Source of the DNA: Chryseolinea sp. H1M3-3
GTDB lineage: Bacteria > Bacteroidota > Bacteroidia > Cytophagales > Cyclobacteriaceae
DNA length: 64,000 nucleotides
Direction: 5' to 3'
Assembly (NCBI RefSeq): GCF_029360725.1
Contig: NZ_JARKMY010000018.1
Coordinates: 124,001-188,000, forward strand
Made by a program: the position numbers and the translations under genes. The notes below the pieces were generated by a model. The model saw only the letters and a list, made by a program, of their open reading frames with translations. It did no database searches and was not told the origin of the DNA. This document shows positions 45,662 through 53,136 of this stretch, in pieces (positions within the stretch are counted from its first letter, which is position 1; the number at the start of each line of letters is the position of its first letter).

Positions 45662-46078
45662 TTATTGAGTTTGTCCTTTTTTCTCAAGGACATTCGCTGT
45701 AAAAGTAATTTGGGCGCCATCAGCGTTTGACGCATTAGATATTACAGTTACCACCTTGTTTTGTTTGCCCATTTTTCCTGCACTATTAAATGCAATGGTC
45801 AATTCTGCTTTGCCTCCTGGCATAATCGGATCACGCGGCCATCCCTTCGGTACGGTACATCCACAGGTTACCTGAACATTGGTAATGATCAAAGGTTCGG
45901 TACCGGTGTTTGCAAACTTGAAAGTTTCCTCCACTTTATCTCCTTGAACAATGTCGCCAAAGTCATGGGTTTTCTTTTCGAAAGTAATTACAGGGCCATT
46001 TTGTGTCGCAGGCTGTTGTTGTGCGAATCCTTGCGCGGCAAATCCAAGCACAACGATCAATAACAAATATTTCTTCAT
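45662..46078 (-). CDS. DUF1573 family periplasmic protein
   Basis: About 138 residues from ATG 46078, which starts a signal peptide (MKKYLLLIVVLGFAAQGFAQ). The mature part is the DUF1573 immunoglobulin-like domain, with ITFEKKTHDFGDIVQGDKVE and VTCGCTVPKGWP. Family members are common secreted proteins in Bacteroidota, with unknown role. A -7-like TAAATTTG lies at 46094-46101 on this strand, about 16 bases upstream. The extended start at 46111 adds a lysine-rich stretch and is less likely. Confidence 0.88.
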   Translation of the reverse strand: MKKYLLLIVVLGFAAQGFAQQQPATQNGPVITFEKKTHDFGDIVQGDKVEETFKFANTGTEPLIITNVQVTCGCTVPKGWPRDPIMPGGKAELTIAFNSAGKMGKQNKVVTVISNASNADGAQITFTANVLEKKGQTQ

Positions 46079-46199
46079 ACCTAGTTTTTTTTTCAAATTT
46101 AAAACCTTCACTCAACAATTCTGCCAGAAATTTCAAAATTTCCGTAAGCGGAGTGTGACTTTATTTTGCATCTTGAATTAAGCCTTATGGTAACCTAAA

Positions 46200-46661
46200 A
46201 TGAGTTCAGAAATCGCCGAAATATATGGAAATAAGGTTAGAATACGGGTTTGTGGTTTATGCTGGCAAAATGACTCGTTGCTGGTGGTGAAACACAAAAT
46301 GGATGGTCATGACTTTTGGTCACCGCCAGGTGGTGGGGTTGAGTTTGGAGAGTCATTAACCGCTGCACTTCAAAGAGAATTTGCAGAAGAGACGGGCCTG
46401 GAAGTGGTACCTGGAAATTTCTTATTCGGCTGCGAGTTTATAAAGGCCCCACTTCATGCCATTGAATTGTTTTTTGATGTCAAGATGACCGCCGGCCATT
46501 TAAAAACTGGTTATGACCCAGAGTTGCAGGTTATAGAACAAGCCGTGTTTTTATCACCCGCAGAAATACAGCAAATACCCGTGGAAGCTCGTCATGGTAT
46601 CCTGAAAAGATACGACAACGCAAACATGTTGCGTCAATTGACTGGGTTTTATCGGATTTAA
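46200..46661 (+). CDS. Nudix hydrolase
   Basis: A 153-residue Nudix protein. The Nudix box is complete: GGGVEFGESLTAALQREF followed by AEETGLEV (about residues 42-67). It should hydrolyse a nucleoside diphosphate linked to another group; the substrate is not evident. It is a single gene followed by the two-gene unit 46735-48440. Confidence 0.92.
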   Translation: MSSEIAEIYGNKVRIRVCGLCWQNDSLLVVKHKMDGHDFWSPPGGGVEFGESLTAALQREFAEETGLEVVPGNFLFGCEFIKAPLHAIELFFDVKMTAGHLKTGYDPELQVIEQAVFLSPAEIQQIPVEARHGILKRYDNANMLRQLTGFYRI

Positions 46662-46734
46662 TTTGGCATTCTGTAAAATGTAGCTTGTTATTTACCCCTT
46701 AAAATATTTATTATTGCACACTAAACCTTCTACA

Positions 46735-47550
46735 ATGAATCTGACGAAAATATTATCCATTGTCCTTTTCCTGGTAAGCATAGGACTGGCCTATTATCTT
46801 TATGATAGCATCCATTCAACAATTGAATTCAAAGAGTCTATCGCTAGCACGGAAAAGCAAATAACGGACAAACTTGCAGTAATCAGAGAAGCTGAAAAGG
46901 CCTTTTTGGAGCAGCACGGACATTACACAGCTGACTGGGATTCACTGCGCAACTTCATAGAAAATGGCCGTGTACCCATTACCAACCGAACAGAAAAAAT
47001 TACCCAGTTAAGTTATGGGGAAGAAAAAGTAGAAGTTATTATTGATACGATAGGTTTCATGCCTGCCAGAGACCGTATTTTCAAAAAGAACTATAGTGTA
47101 AACGCCGCTGCGGATGGTACTTTTATGGGGTTCCTCGTTAAAGTAAATGATGTCGTTGTAAAGGGCACGCCCGCTTACAGGTTACGTGCAAAAGACAAAG
47201 AAAAAACGGATGTTCATAATCTTATAGAGCAGGGAACAATTACCTCTACTGCCAATATTAAACCTGGTGACGCTGTAACGAGAGGTCAAAATCTTATCAG
47301 TCTTTGGGACTATCATCTTAATCCCAACGTTGACATTGCTAACCTGGGTCAGGTTCCAGGTTCTGAAGGAAAAATGTTCGACATTTTTGTTGGCAAGATT
47401 GACCGCAATGGCTCGATGGTAAGTGTGATCGAAGTCAAAGACCCCGCGCCAATAAATCCTGAAAGAAAAGCAAGCAATGAAGCTAAAAAACGTCAGCCAC
47501 TGGGTTTCGGATCAAGATTGGATGTAGGTACAGCAGGTAACTGGGAATAA
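46735..47550 (+). CDS. single-pass membrane protein of unknown function
   Basis: About 271 residues from ATG 46735. An N-terminal membrane segment (ILSIVLFLVSIGLAYYLY) is followed by a short coiled region (residues ~30-60, Glu/Lys rich) and an extracytoplasmic domain. The part after residue ~140 has no clear motif. It lies 3 bases before the DUF3822 gene, so they are co-transcribed; this pair is, as I recall, near coaD in other Bacteroidota. I do not recognise the family. Confidence 0.7.
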   Translation: MNLTKILSIVLFLVSIGLAYYLYDSIHSTIEFKESIASTEKQITDKLAVIREAEKAFLEQHGHYTADWDSLRNFIENGRVPITNRTEKITQLSYGEEKVEVIIDTIGFMPARDRIFKKNYSVNAAADGTFMGFLVKVNDVVVKGTPAYRLRAKDKEKTDVHNLIEQGTITSTANIKPGDAVTRGQNLISLWDYHLNPNVDIANLGQVPGSEGKMFDIFVGKIDRNGSMVSVIEVKDPAPINPERKASNEAKKRQPLGFGSRLDVGTAGNWE

Positions 47551-47552
47551 AA

Positions 47553-48440
47553 TTGCAAACTACGGGCTTGCAATATAAGCTAATCAGGAAAACCAAGGAT
47601 GAACTTTTTGATGAAGAATTCATTCATCAATACCACTTGTTGCTTAACATAGGTACGCGGGATTTTCAACTCCTTGTAATTGAACCTGTAGCTAGCAAGG
47701 TTCTCCTGTTGGAAGATTTCGTCTTACCATCGTTGACCTCCAACGAAGAATTATTATTGATTCTTGATCAACTTTTTGATTCTCATGCGTTGCTTAGAGC
47801 AGGCTTTTGGAAAAAAATTAAAGTTGCATTCAAAAATCAAAAGTTCGTTCAGGTTCCTCAGGCACTCTACGCAGAAGACTCTCTCGCAGACTATTTAAAG
47901 TTTAATGCAAACATTGATTCCGCGAATGAAACGTTTGTTGCGTCATCCAATAAACGTGCACAAGCGGTAACGGTCTTTGCCATCAATAAAGATCTAAGAA
48001 ACTGGCTTGCTAAAGTATACCCAAACAATGCTCCGGTGCTTACACACCAGTCTGCTGCATTAATCGAGGGTACCATGGAATACGCTAAGAGTCGTACCGA
48101 CAACCCGCTTTACATTTATGTTGATCGCTTTAAGCTTCACATTATTTCGTGTAAAGGCGAGCAACTCATCTATTATAATCAGTTTGCCATCAAACAATTT
48201 TCAGATTATATAAAATACATCATGCTCGTCATGAAGTCGCTGAGCATGGATCAACAAACGAGTCAAATCGTGCTGTGGGGATACATCGGAAAAAACTCAC
48301 CTCATTATCACGAGTTCTATAAATATATAAACAACGTGGCATTTGGAAGCCAACCTGCTTATTTGAGTTTCGGTTATGTGTTCGACGAAGTGCAGGATCA
48401 TCATTTTTTTGATTTGTATAGCATTCATCTTATCGATTAA
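47553..48440 (+). CDS. DUF3822 family protein
   Basis: A 295-residue protein. The text fits DUF3822, a Bacteroidota family often upstream of coaD, and possibly actin-fold-like (LYIYVDRFKLHIIS, then YNQFAIKQFSDYIKYIMLVMKS). The start codon appears to be TTG at 47553, 3 bases after the preceding stop, because no in-frame ATG occurs near the N-terminus. It lies 30 bases before coaD. Function is unknown. Confidence 0.82.
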   Translation: MQTTGLQYKLIRKTKDELFDEEFIHQYHLLLNIGTRDFQLLVIEPVASKVLLLEDFVLPSLTSNEELLLILDQLFDSHALLRAGFWKKIKVAFKNQKFVQVPQALYAEDSLADYLKFNANIDSANETFVASSNKRAQAVTVFAINKDLRNWLAKVYPNNAPVLTHQSAALIEGTMEYAKSRTDNPLYIYVDRFKLHIISCKGEQLIYYNQFAIKQFSDYIKYIMLVMKSLSMDQQTSQIVLWGYIGKNSPHYHEFYKYINNVAFGSQPAYLSFGYVFDEVQDHHFFDLYSIHLID

Positions 48441-48469
48441 GTTCTTTACGAACTTAGCTACCTGTAATC

Positions 48470-48931
48470 ATGACAAAAAGAATTGCATTATTCCCGGGTT
48501 CATTCGACCCATTTACAAAAGGTCATGAAGATATTGTTTTACGGGGCCTTCAATTATTTGACGAAATTATTATTGCGCTTGGTTATAATGCGCAGAAGAG
48601 CACGCGCTATTTTGAAATTAACATGATGGTGAATCTGATTGAAAGTGCATTTTCAAAATATCCCAACATAAAAGTGGTTACATTCTCTGAGCTGACTGCA
48701 GAATTTGCTCGGAAAAATGGTGCGCGCTTTTTATTAAGGGGACTTCGTAATACGACTGACTTTGAATACGAGAATAGTATTTCACAAGTTAATAGACAAT
48801 TGTACACCGACCTGGAATCTGTTTTTCTCATTACGACACCTAAGTTCGCGTGGATCAGTTCATCGATCGTGAGAGAGGTACATAAATATGGTGGGGATGT
48901 TTCCGAATTTCTTCCATATCAGTTGAGGTAA
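48470..48931 (+). CDS. coaD: phosphopantetheine adenylyltransferase
   Basis: A 153-residue nucleotidyltransferase of coenzyme A synthesis, catalysing ATP + 4'-phosphopantetheine to dephospho-CoA. FPGSFDPFTKGHEDIV has the T-x-GH motif, LLRGLRNTTDFEYE is the substrate loop, and ISSSIVREVHKYGGDVSEF is the C-terminal signature (ISSS-R). Length is normal. It is third in the 46735-48931 operon. Confidence 0.96.
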   Translation: MTKRIALFPGSFDPFTKGHEDIVLRGLQLFDEIIIALGYNAQKSTRYFEINMMVNLIESAFSKYPNIKVVTFSELTAEFARKNGARFLLRGLRNTTDFEYENSISQVNRQLYTDLESVFLITTPKFAWISSSIVREVHKYGGDVSEFLPYQLR

Positions 48932-48967
48932 CTTCATCCTCGCGGATCACAGCCAATTTACTATTGA

Positions 48968-49654
48968 TTATTTAGCAGGCTTGATCTCCATCATGTCATA
49001 ATATTGCTCGAAGACGTAACTGATGGATTTATACGAGAGCTCCAACGCATGATATACTTCCTTGCGATTCATCCAACGCGTCTCTTCAATATCTTCCTCC
49101 ACAGCAGGCCGCATTTTAGCATCATCAATAACGTCCATTATATACCAACGTGTCTTCTTGATCATAGCACGTTTGTTCATGGTATAGGTGTGCCATGTAG
49201 TACAAATTTTCCCGTCAACCTTCACAGTCACATTACATTCTTCTTCAACTTCACGTGCTGCAGCTCTTCTGTTTTTCTCGCCCTTCTCTATTTTTCCTTT
49301 CGGAAGGTCCCATTTTTTCATTCGATAAATCATGAGAAATTTATCCTTCTTACGCACTAGTCCGCCTGCGGCTTTCACGACCTTAAACTTCATTCGTAAA
49401 AATTGTTTTACCCCATCGTAATTTTTAACAGAGAGGTATAAAGACAGCAGACTTGTCGGAACTTTTGAGTCCAAAAAATTCAATAGCAGGGCTAAATCAT
49501 CTTCGCTAACTTTTTGAATCCAAACGTGGTGAATCAGTTTGGCCTGCGATATTGCCTCTTCTGATGCATCAATCACCATATTTACCCTCCCCTGGTCGGG
49601 TAACTCATCGGCCTTTAAAATCCGCACAGGTATATCGTTGATAAAAATAATCAT
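48968..49654 (-). CDS. Nudix hydrolase with N-terminal extension
   Basis: About 228 residues from ATG 49654. The Nudix box is partly visible as KGKIEKGEKNRRAAAREVEEECNV (REVEEE core), in a domain that starts at KVVKAAGGLVRKKDKFLMIYR. About 85 residues precede it, with MIIFINDIPVRILKADELP at the start. In Bacteroidota similar proteins occur near pyrE. Substrate is unknown. A longer frame to 49831 covers the promoter region and is rejected. Confidence 0.83.
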   Translation of the reverse strand: MIIFINDIPVRILKADELPDQGRVNMVIDASEEAISQAKLIHHVWIQKVSEDDLALLLNFLDSKVPTSLLSLYLSVKNYDGVKQFLRMKFKVVKAAGGLVRKKDKFLMIYRMKKWDLPKGKIEKGEKNRRAAAREVEEECNVTVKVDGKICTTWHTYTMNKRAMIKKTRWYIMDVIDDAKMRPAVEEDIEETRWMNRKEVYHALELSYKSISYVFEQYYDMMEIKPAK

Positions 49655-49685
49655 GACTGATTGGGTTAAGGCATTTCCATGATCG

Positions 49686-49715
49686 CAAAAGAATAAATAA
49701 ATCCCATGCAGGCAA
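49686..49715 (-). promoter_or_regulatory. possible promoter of the Nudix gene
   Basis: On the minus strand TTG (49713-49715), 19 bases, then TTCTTTTG (49686-49693), one mismatch from TAnnTTTG. The 5' UTR would be about 27 nt to ATG 49654. Confidence 0.5.
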
Positions 49716-49886
49716 GTAGATTTAGAACTTTTTACAATAACCGACAAAACTTTTAAACAGGTTAACCCACTCGTCGCTCTTTTTGTGGCTGAACCTGAAA
49801 TCAAATATGGACGTGGCTTTCTGTCTGCCAAAACTTCAACACCTCGTACCGTAACACTTCAGCACTTTTTTATACCTTTCGCAATT

Positions 49887-50537
49887 ATGCCAATTATCAA
49901 AGTACAGGAAGAGACAGCAGGCAAAATTGCGGCGATGTTACTTCAAATTCAAGCTATCAAGCTAAATACAGAAAAACCATTTTCGTGGAGTTCAGGATGG
50001 AAATCACCTATTTACTGCGACAACAGACTTTCCTTATCATATCCCGAAATCCGGACTACGATTAAACACGCACTCGCGCAGGCAATACGTGAAAATTTCT
50101 TCACGGCAGAATCGATCGCAGGTGTTGCAACGGCAGGTATAGCGCAAGGTGCATTGGTCGCAGACCTTCTAAACTTGCCATTCTTATATGTCAGGCCAAA
50201 GCCGAAAGACCACGGAATGGAGAATTTAATAGAAGGGAAAATTGTAAAGAGACAAAAGGTTGTCGTAGTGGAGGATTTGGTCTCTACCGGTGGAAGCTCT
50301 TTAAAAGCAACACAAGCCCTACGCGAAGCTGGTTTCGATGTACTGGGAATGGTTTCCATTTTCAACTATGGATTTGATATTGCAACACGCAATTTTTATG
50401 ATGCGAATACTTCATTGATTAGTTTGTGCGACTATCCTAACCTATTGAAGTACGCATTAGAGGAACAATATATTTCCGAGGATCAGATGGTTTCGCTCAA
50501 AGCATGGCGCGTTGATCCATCGAATTGGAAAAAATAA
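49887..50537 (+). CDS. pyrE: orotate phosphoribosyltransferase
   Basis: About 216 residues. It makes orotidine monophosphate in pyrimidine synthesis. The PRPP-binding motif is VVVVEDLVSTGGSS and FSWSSGWKSPIYCDNR (about residues 34-49) binds orotate. The frame extends to 49785, but the family start is MPIIKVQEETAGK at ATG 49887. TACCTTTC (49873-49880) is a weak -7-like element, with only 6 bases between it and the start. The FAD oxidoreductase starts 6 bases later. Confidence 0.94.
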   Translation: MPIIKVQEETAGKIAAMLLQIQAIKLNTEKPFSWSSGWKSPIYCDNRLSLSYPEIRTTIKHALAQAIRENFFTAESIAGVATAGIAQGALVADLLNLPFLYVRPKPKDHGMENLIEGKIVKRQKVVVVEDLVSTGGSSLKATQALREAGFDVLGMVSIFNYGFDIATRNFYDANTSLISLCDYPNLLKYALEEQYISEDQMVSLKAWRVDPSNWKK

Positions 50538-50543
50538 CTTCCG

Positions 50544-51755
50544 GTGTCAAGATCAAATTTAAATACTTTCTCCCCTCAGCATGCTTCAGCAGCGACACAG
50601 CAAAGTGTCCTTCCCACATTTGAGAAAGGCTCCAGTGTAATTGTTGTCGGTGCTGGTGCGTTCGGTTCATGGACTTCACTTTACTTATTGCGAGAAGGAT
50701 TTAAAGTAACGCTAATAGATGCATGGGGTCCGGCACATAGCCGATCAAGTTCAGGAGATGAAACACGTGTGATCCGGTCAACCTATGGCGCTAACGAGTT
50801 ATACTTTGACTTGAATGTACAGGCGCTAGCACTTTGGAAAGAAAACCAGCGATCGTTCGGACAACAATTATTCCATAACACAGGGGTATTGTGGTTTTGT
50901 TACGAAGAGACAACACCATTGGTTGATGACTCATTACCCTTCGCCCAGAAACATCGCATGGAATATCAATACCTGTCACCGCTGGAGTTAAGAAAGAGAT
51001 TTCCGCTGATATATGTTGACGATTTACACCATGCTTATTTTGATCCTTATGGTGGATATTTACAAGCACGTCAATCTGTACAGGCCGTGAGCACGTGTTT
51101 CATAAAAGAAGGCGGAGATTATATACAGTCTTTTGTAAAACCAAAAGCAATTTCATCTGATAAACTTTGCGGTGTATCCCTTTCAAATGGAAATCACTTA
51201 GAAGCAGATGCATATATTTTTGCTTGTGGATCGTGGTTGGGAAAAGTATTTCCTGATGTGCTGGGTGATGTCATTACCTGTTCCAAACAAGAAGTATATT
51301 ACTTTGGCGTTCCTTCTCACGAGTCACTTGCTTATGATCAGCTACCGGTATGGGTAGACGTTGACGGTAAAGATTTTTATTATGGTATTCCAGGAAATTC
51401 AAATCGCGGATTCAAACTTGGGGTAGACATACGAGGAGAAAAATTTGATCCTACCTCCGGAGATCACATTCTTGATCCGGAAACGTTGGATAAAGCCCGT
51501 CGATTTATTACGCATCGTTTTCCTAGTTTAAAACACGCACCATTAATTGAAAATCGCGTATGCCCCTATGAAAATTCGCCCGATGGTAATTTTATTTTTG
51601 ATCTGCTTCCCGCAACATCAAATGCGTTCGTCCTTGGCGGCGGATCAGGACATGGTTTTAAGCATGGACCCGCTCTTGGCCAAATGGTAGCAAAAATATT
51701 ATCGGGCGATCAAAAGGTGCCAACGCTCTTTTTGTTGAAAAACAGAATTGAATAA
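50544..51755 (+). CDS. DadA/SoxA-type FAD-dependent oxidoreductase
   Basis: A 403-residue protein, VIVVGAGAFGSWTSLYLLREG being the FAD-binding Rossmann loop. Other text matches monomeric sarcosine oxidase/N-methyltryptophan oxidase: SSGDETRVIRSTYG near the N-terminus, and VCPYENSPDGNFIFDLLP with Cys ~340 at the position of the covalent FAD cysteine, then GGGSGHGFKHGPALG. It likely oxidises an N-methyl or secondary amine. The start is GTG at 50544, 6 bases after pyrE; no ATG precedes the FAD motif. The substrate is not inferable. Confidence 0.85.
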   Translation: MSRSNLNTFSPQHASAATQQSVLPTFEKGSSVIVVGAGAFGSWTSLYLLREGFKVTLIDAWGPAHSRSSSGDETRVIRSTYGANELYFDLNVQALALWKENQRSFGQQLFHNTGVLWFCYEETTPLVDDSLPFAQKHRMEYQYLSPLELRKRFPLIYVDDLHHAYFDPYGGYLQARQSVQAVSTCFIKEGGDYIQSFVKPKAISSDKLCGVSLSNGNHLEADAYIFACGSWLGKVFPDVLGDVITCSKQEVYYFGVPSHESLAYDQLPVWVDVDGKDFYYGIPGNSNRGFKLGVDIRGEKFDPTSGDHILDPETLDKARRFITHRFPSLKHAPLIENRVCPYENSPDGNFIFDLLPATSNAFVLGGGSGHGFKHGPALGQMVAKILSGDQKVPTLFLLKNRIE

Positions 51756-51764
51756 ATGAATAAG

Positions 51765-52352
51765 TTACGCTTGTTCAGTCTTTAGCCAGGTCGCGGTGAC
51801 CTCGTTTAGAATTTTCACCTTCTGACTAAAATCTCCCTTAATCTGCTCTCGTATTTTACTCATGTTGTCGAGCAAATCATTGGTCTCCTCCGGTAACGCT
51901 TCTTCAAGATATTCGCGGATGCGTTTCGAAATGGTAGGAGATTTTCCATTCGTAGAAATTCCAATTTTTAAGTTTCCTTTAGTGACGACGGAACCCAAAT
52001 AGAAATCACATAAATCGGGAGTATCAGCAACATTGATAAGCAATCTTCGCGTACGCGCAAATTTTCGAATGGTCTCGTGAAGATTCCGGTTGTCTGTTGC
52101 GAGAATCAAAAGATCTTTATTCCAAAGATCCCACAGTTTAAAATTACGCTCAAACAATTTGACGTTCTCATGCTGCGCTGCCAAAGTTCTGATTGGTTCA
52201 TGAATCGTTCTCGCTACTAAAGAGATTTTAGCTGTCGGACTATTTTTCAGGATATTGGTTAACTTTTCTAATCCAACATTACCTCCCCCAACAATCAGCG
52301 TCTCCAATGACTCTAATTTTAAAAAAATCGGAAATAGATTATTGCGTTCCAT
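51765..52352 (-). CDS. cysG-N: siroheme synthase N-terminal domain (precorrin-2 dehydrogenase/ferrochelatase)
   Basis: A 195-residue protein equal to the CysG N-terminal half, MERNNLFPIFLKLESLETLIVGGGNVGLEKL being the NAD-binding loop, with LINVADTPDLCDFYLGSVVTKG and SPTISKRIREYLEE. It oxidises precorrin-2 to sirohydrochlorin and probably inserts iron. It is third in the siroheme operon and overlaps the cobA 3' end by 14 bases. A short C-terminal helix (residues ~155-195) completes the fold. Confidence 0.9.
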   Translation of the reverse strand: MERNNLFPIFLKLESLETLIVGGGNVGLEKLTNILKNSPTAKISLVARTIHEPIRTLAAQHENVKLFERNFKLWDLWNKDLLILATDNRNLHETIRKFARTRRLLINVADTPDLCDFYLGSVVTKGNLKIGISTNGKSPTISKRIREYLEEALPEETNDLLDNMSKIREQIKGDFSQKVKILNEVTATWLKTEQA

Positions 52353-53136
52353 ATTGGTATTGCCCTACAGCTTCGTACGTTATTTCCTTCAATGCGTTGG
52401 CCTGCCTTACAACTTCTCCTACGACGATGATGGCTGGTGGCCCCAAATGCTCTGCTGTGGTTAGATGTGCTATGCTAGAAACCGTGCCAACCACGATCTT
52501 TTGATTTGGCAAGGTGCCATTTTGAATTACCGCCACAGGTGTTTCACCCTTTCCATGCGATTCAAACAACCACATGATTTCTTTAATTTTTTTGAGTCCC
52601 ATCAAAATCACCACCGTTGCATTTGATTGGGCGGCCAAACCAACATCCCCCGATATCTGGCCAGCTTTGGTAGTACCCGTTACAACCCAGAAACTCTCAC
52701 TTATACCTCGCGCTGTAACTGGGATATTTAAACTTGCAGGCACAGCAATAGCGCTGCTGACTCCAGGAATGACATAGGTTTGTATGCCATGTGCTTGCGC
52801 ATATTCCATTTCTTCTGCTCCACGCCCGAACACAAAAGAATCGCCTCCCTTCAAACGAACGACGTGGCCATACAAGTACGCAAACTCAACAATGAGTTCG
52901 TTGATTTCTTCTTGAGAATATTCATGCGACCCCGCGCGTTTTCCTACCGAAAGGGCTGGAACATCTGAAGGGATTAACTGCAAAATCTCCTTGGACACCA
53001 GCGCATCATATAAAACAACCTCCGCTGCCTTAATAGCATTTATTCCTTTCAGCGTGATAAGTTCAGGATCACCAGGCCCTGCTCCTACCAACGTTAAACG
53101 AGGAGATCCGTGCAATGTAAAGATTGGTGACGTCAT
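52339..53136 (-). CDS. cobA: uroporphyrinogen-III C-methyltransferase
   Basis: A 265-residue SAM-dependent enzyme converting uroporphyrinogen III to precorrin-2. The glycine-rich loop RLTLVGAGPGDPELITLKG opens the protein and VRLKGGDSFVFGRGAEE and VIPGVSSAIAVPAS are the SUMT signatures. It is the middle gene of the operon. Its ATG overlaps the sulfite reductase stop by four bases (ATGA) and its end overlaps the siroheme N-domain gene. Confidence 0.95.
   Translation of the reverse strand: MTSPIFTLHGSPRLTLVGAGPGDPELITLKGINAIKAAEVVLYDALVSKEILQLIPSDVPALSVGKRAGSHEYSQEEINELIVEFAYLYGHVVRLKGGDSFVFGRGAEEMEYAQAHGIQTYVIPGVSSAIAVPASLNIPVTARGISESFWVVTGTTKAGQISGDVGLAAQSNATVVILMGLKKIKEIMWLFESHGKGETPVAVIQNGTLPNQKIVVGTVSSIAHLTTAEHLGPPAIIVVGEVVRQANALKEITYEAVGQYQYGTQ

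Noticed and set aside
47553-48440. DUF3822 gene as a 5' truncated pseudogene
   Set aside because: The TTG start lies 3 bases after the previous stop and the protein is of normal length, so a non-ATG start is more likely.
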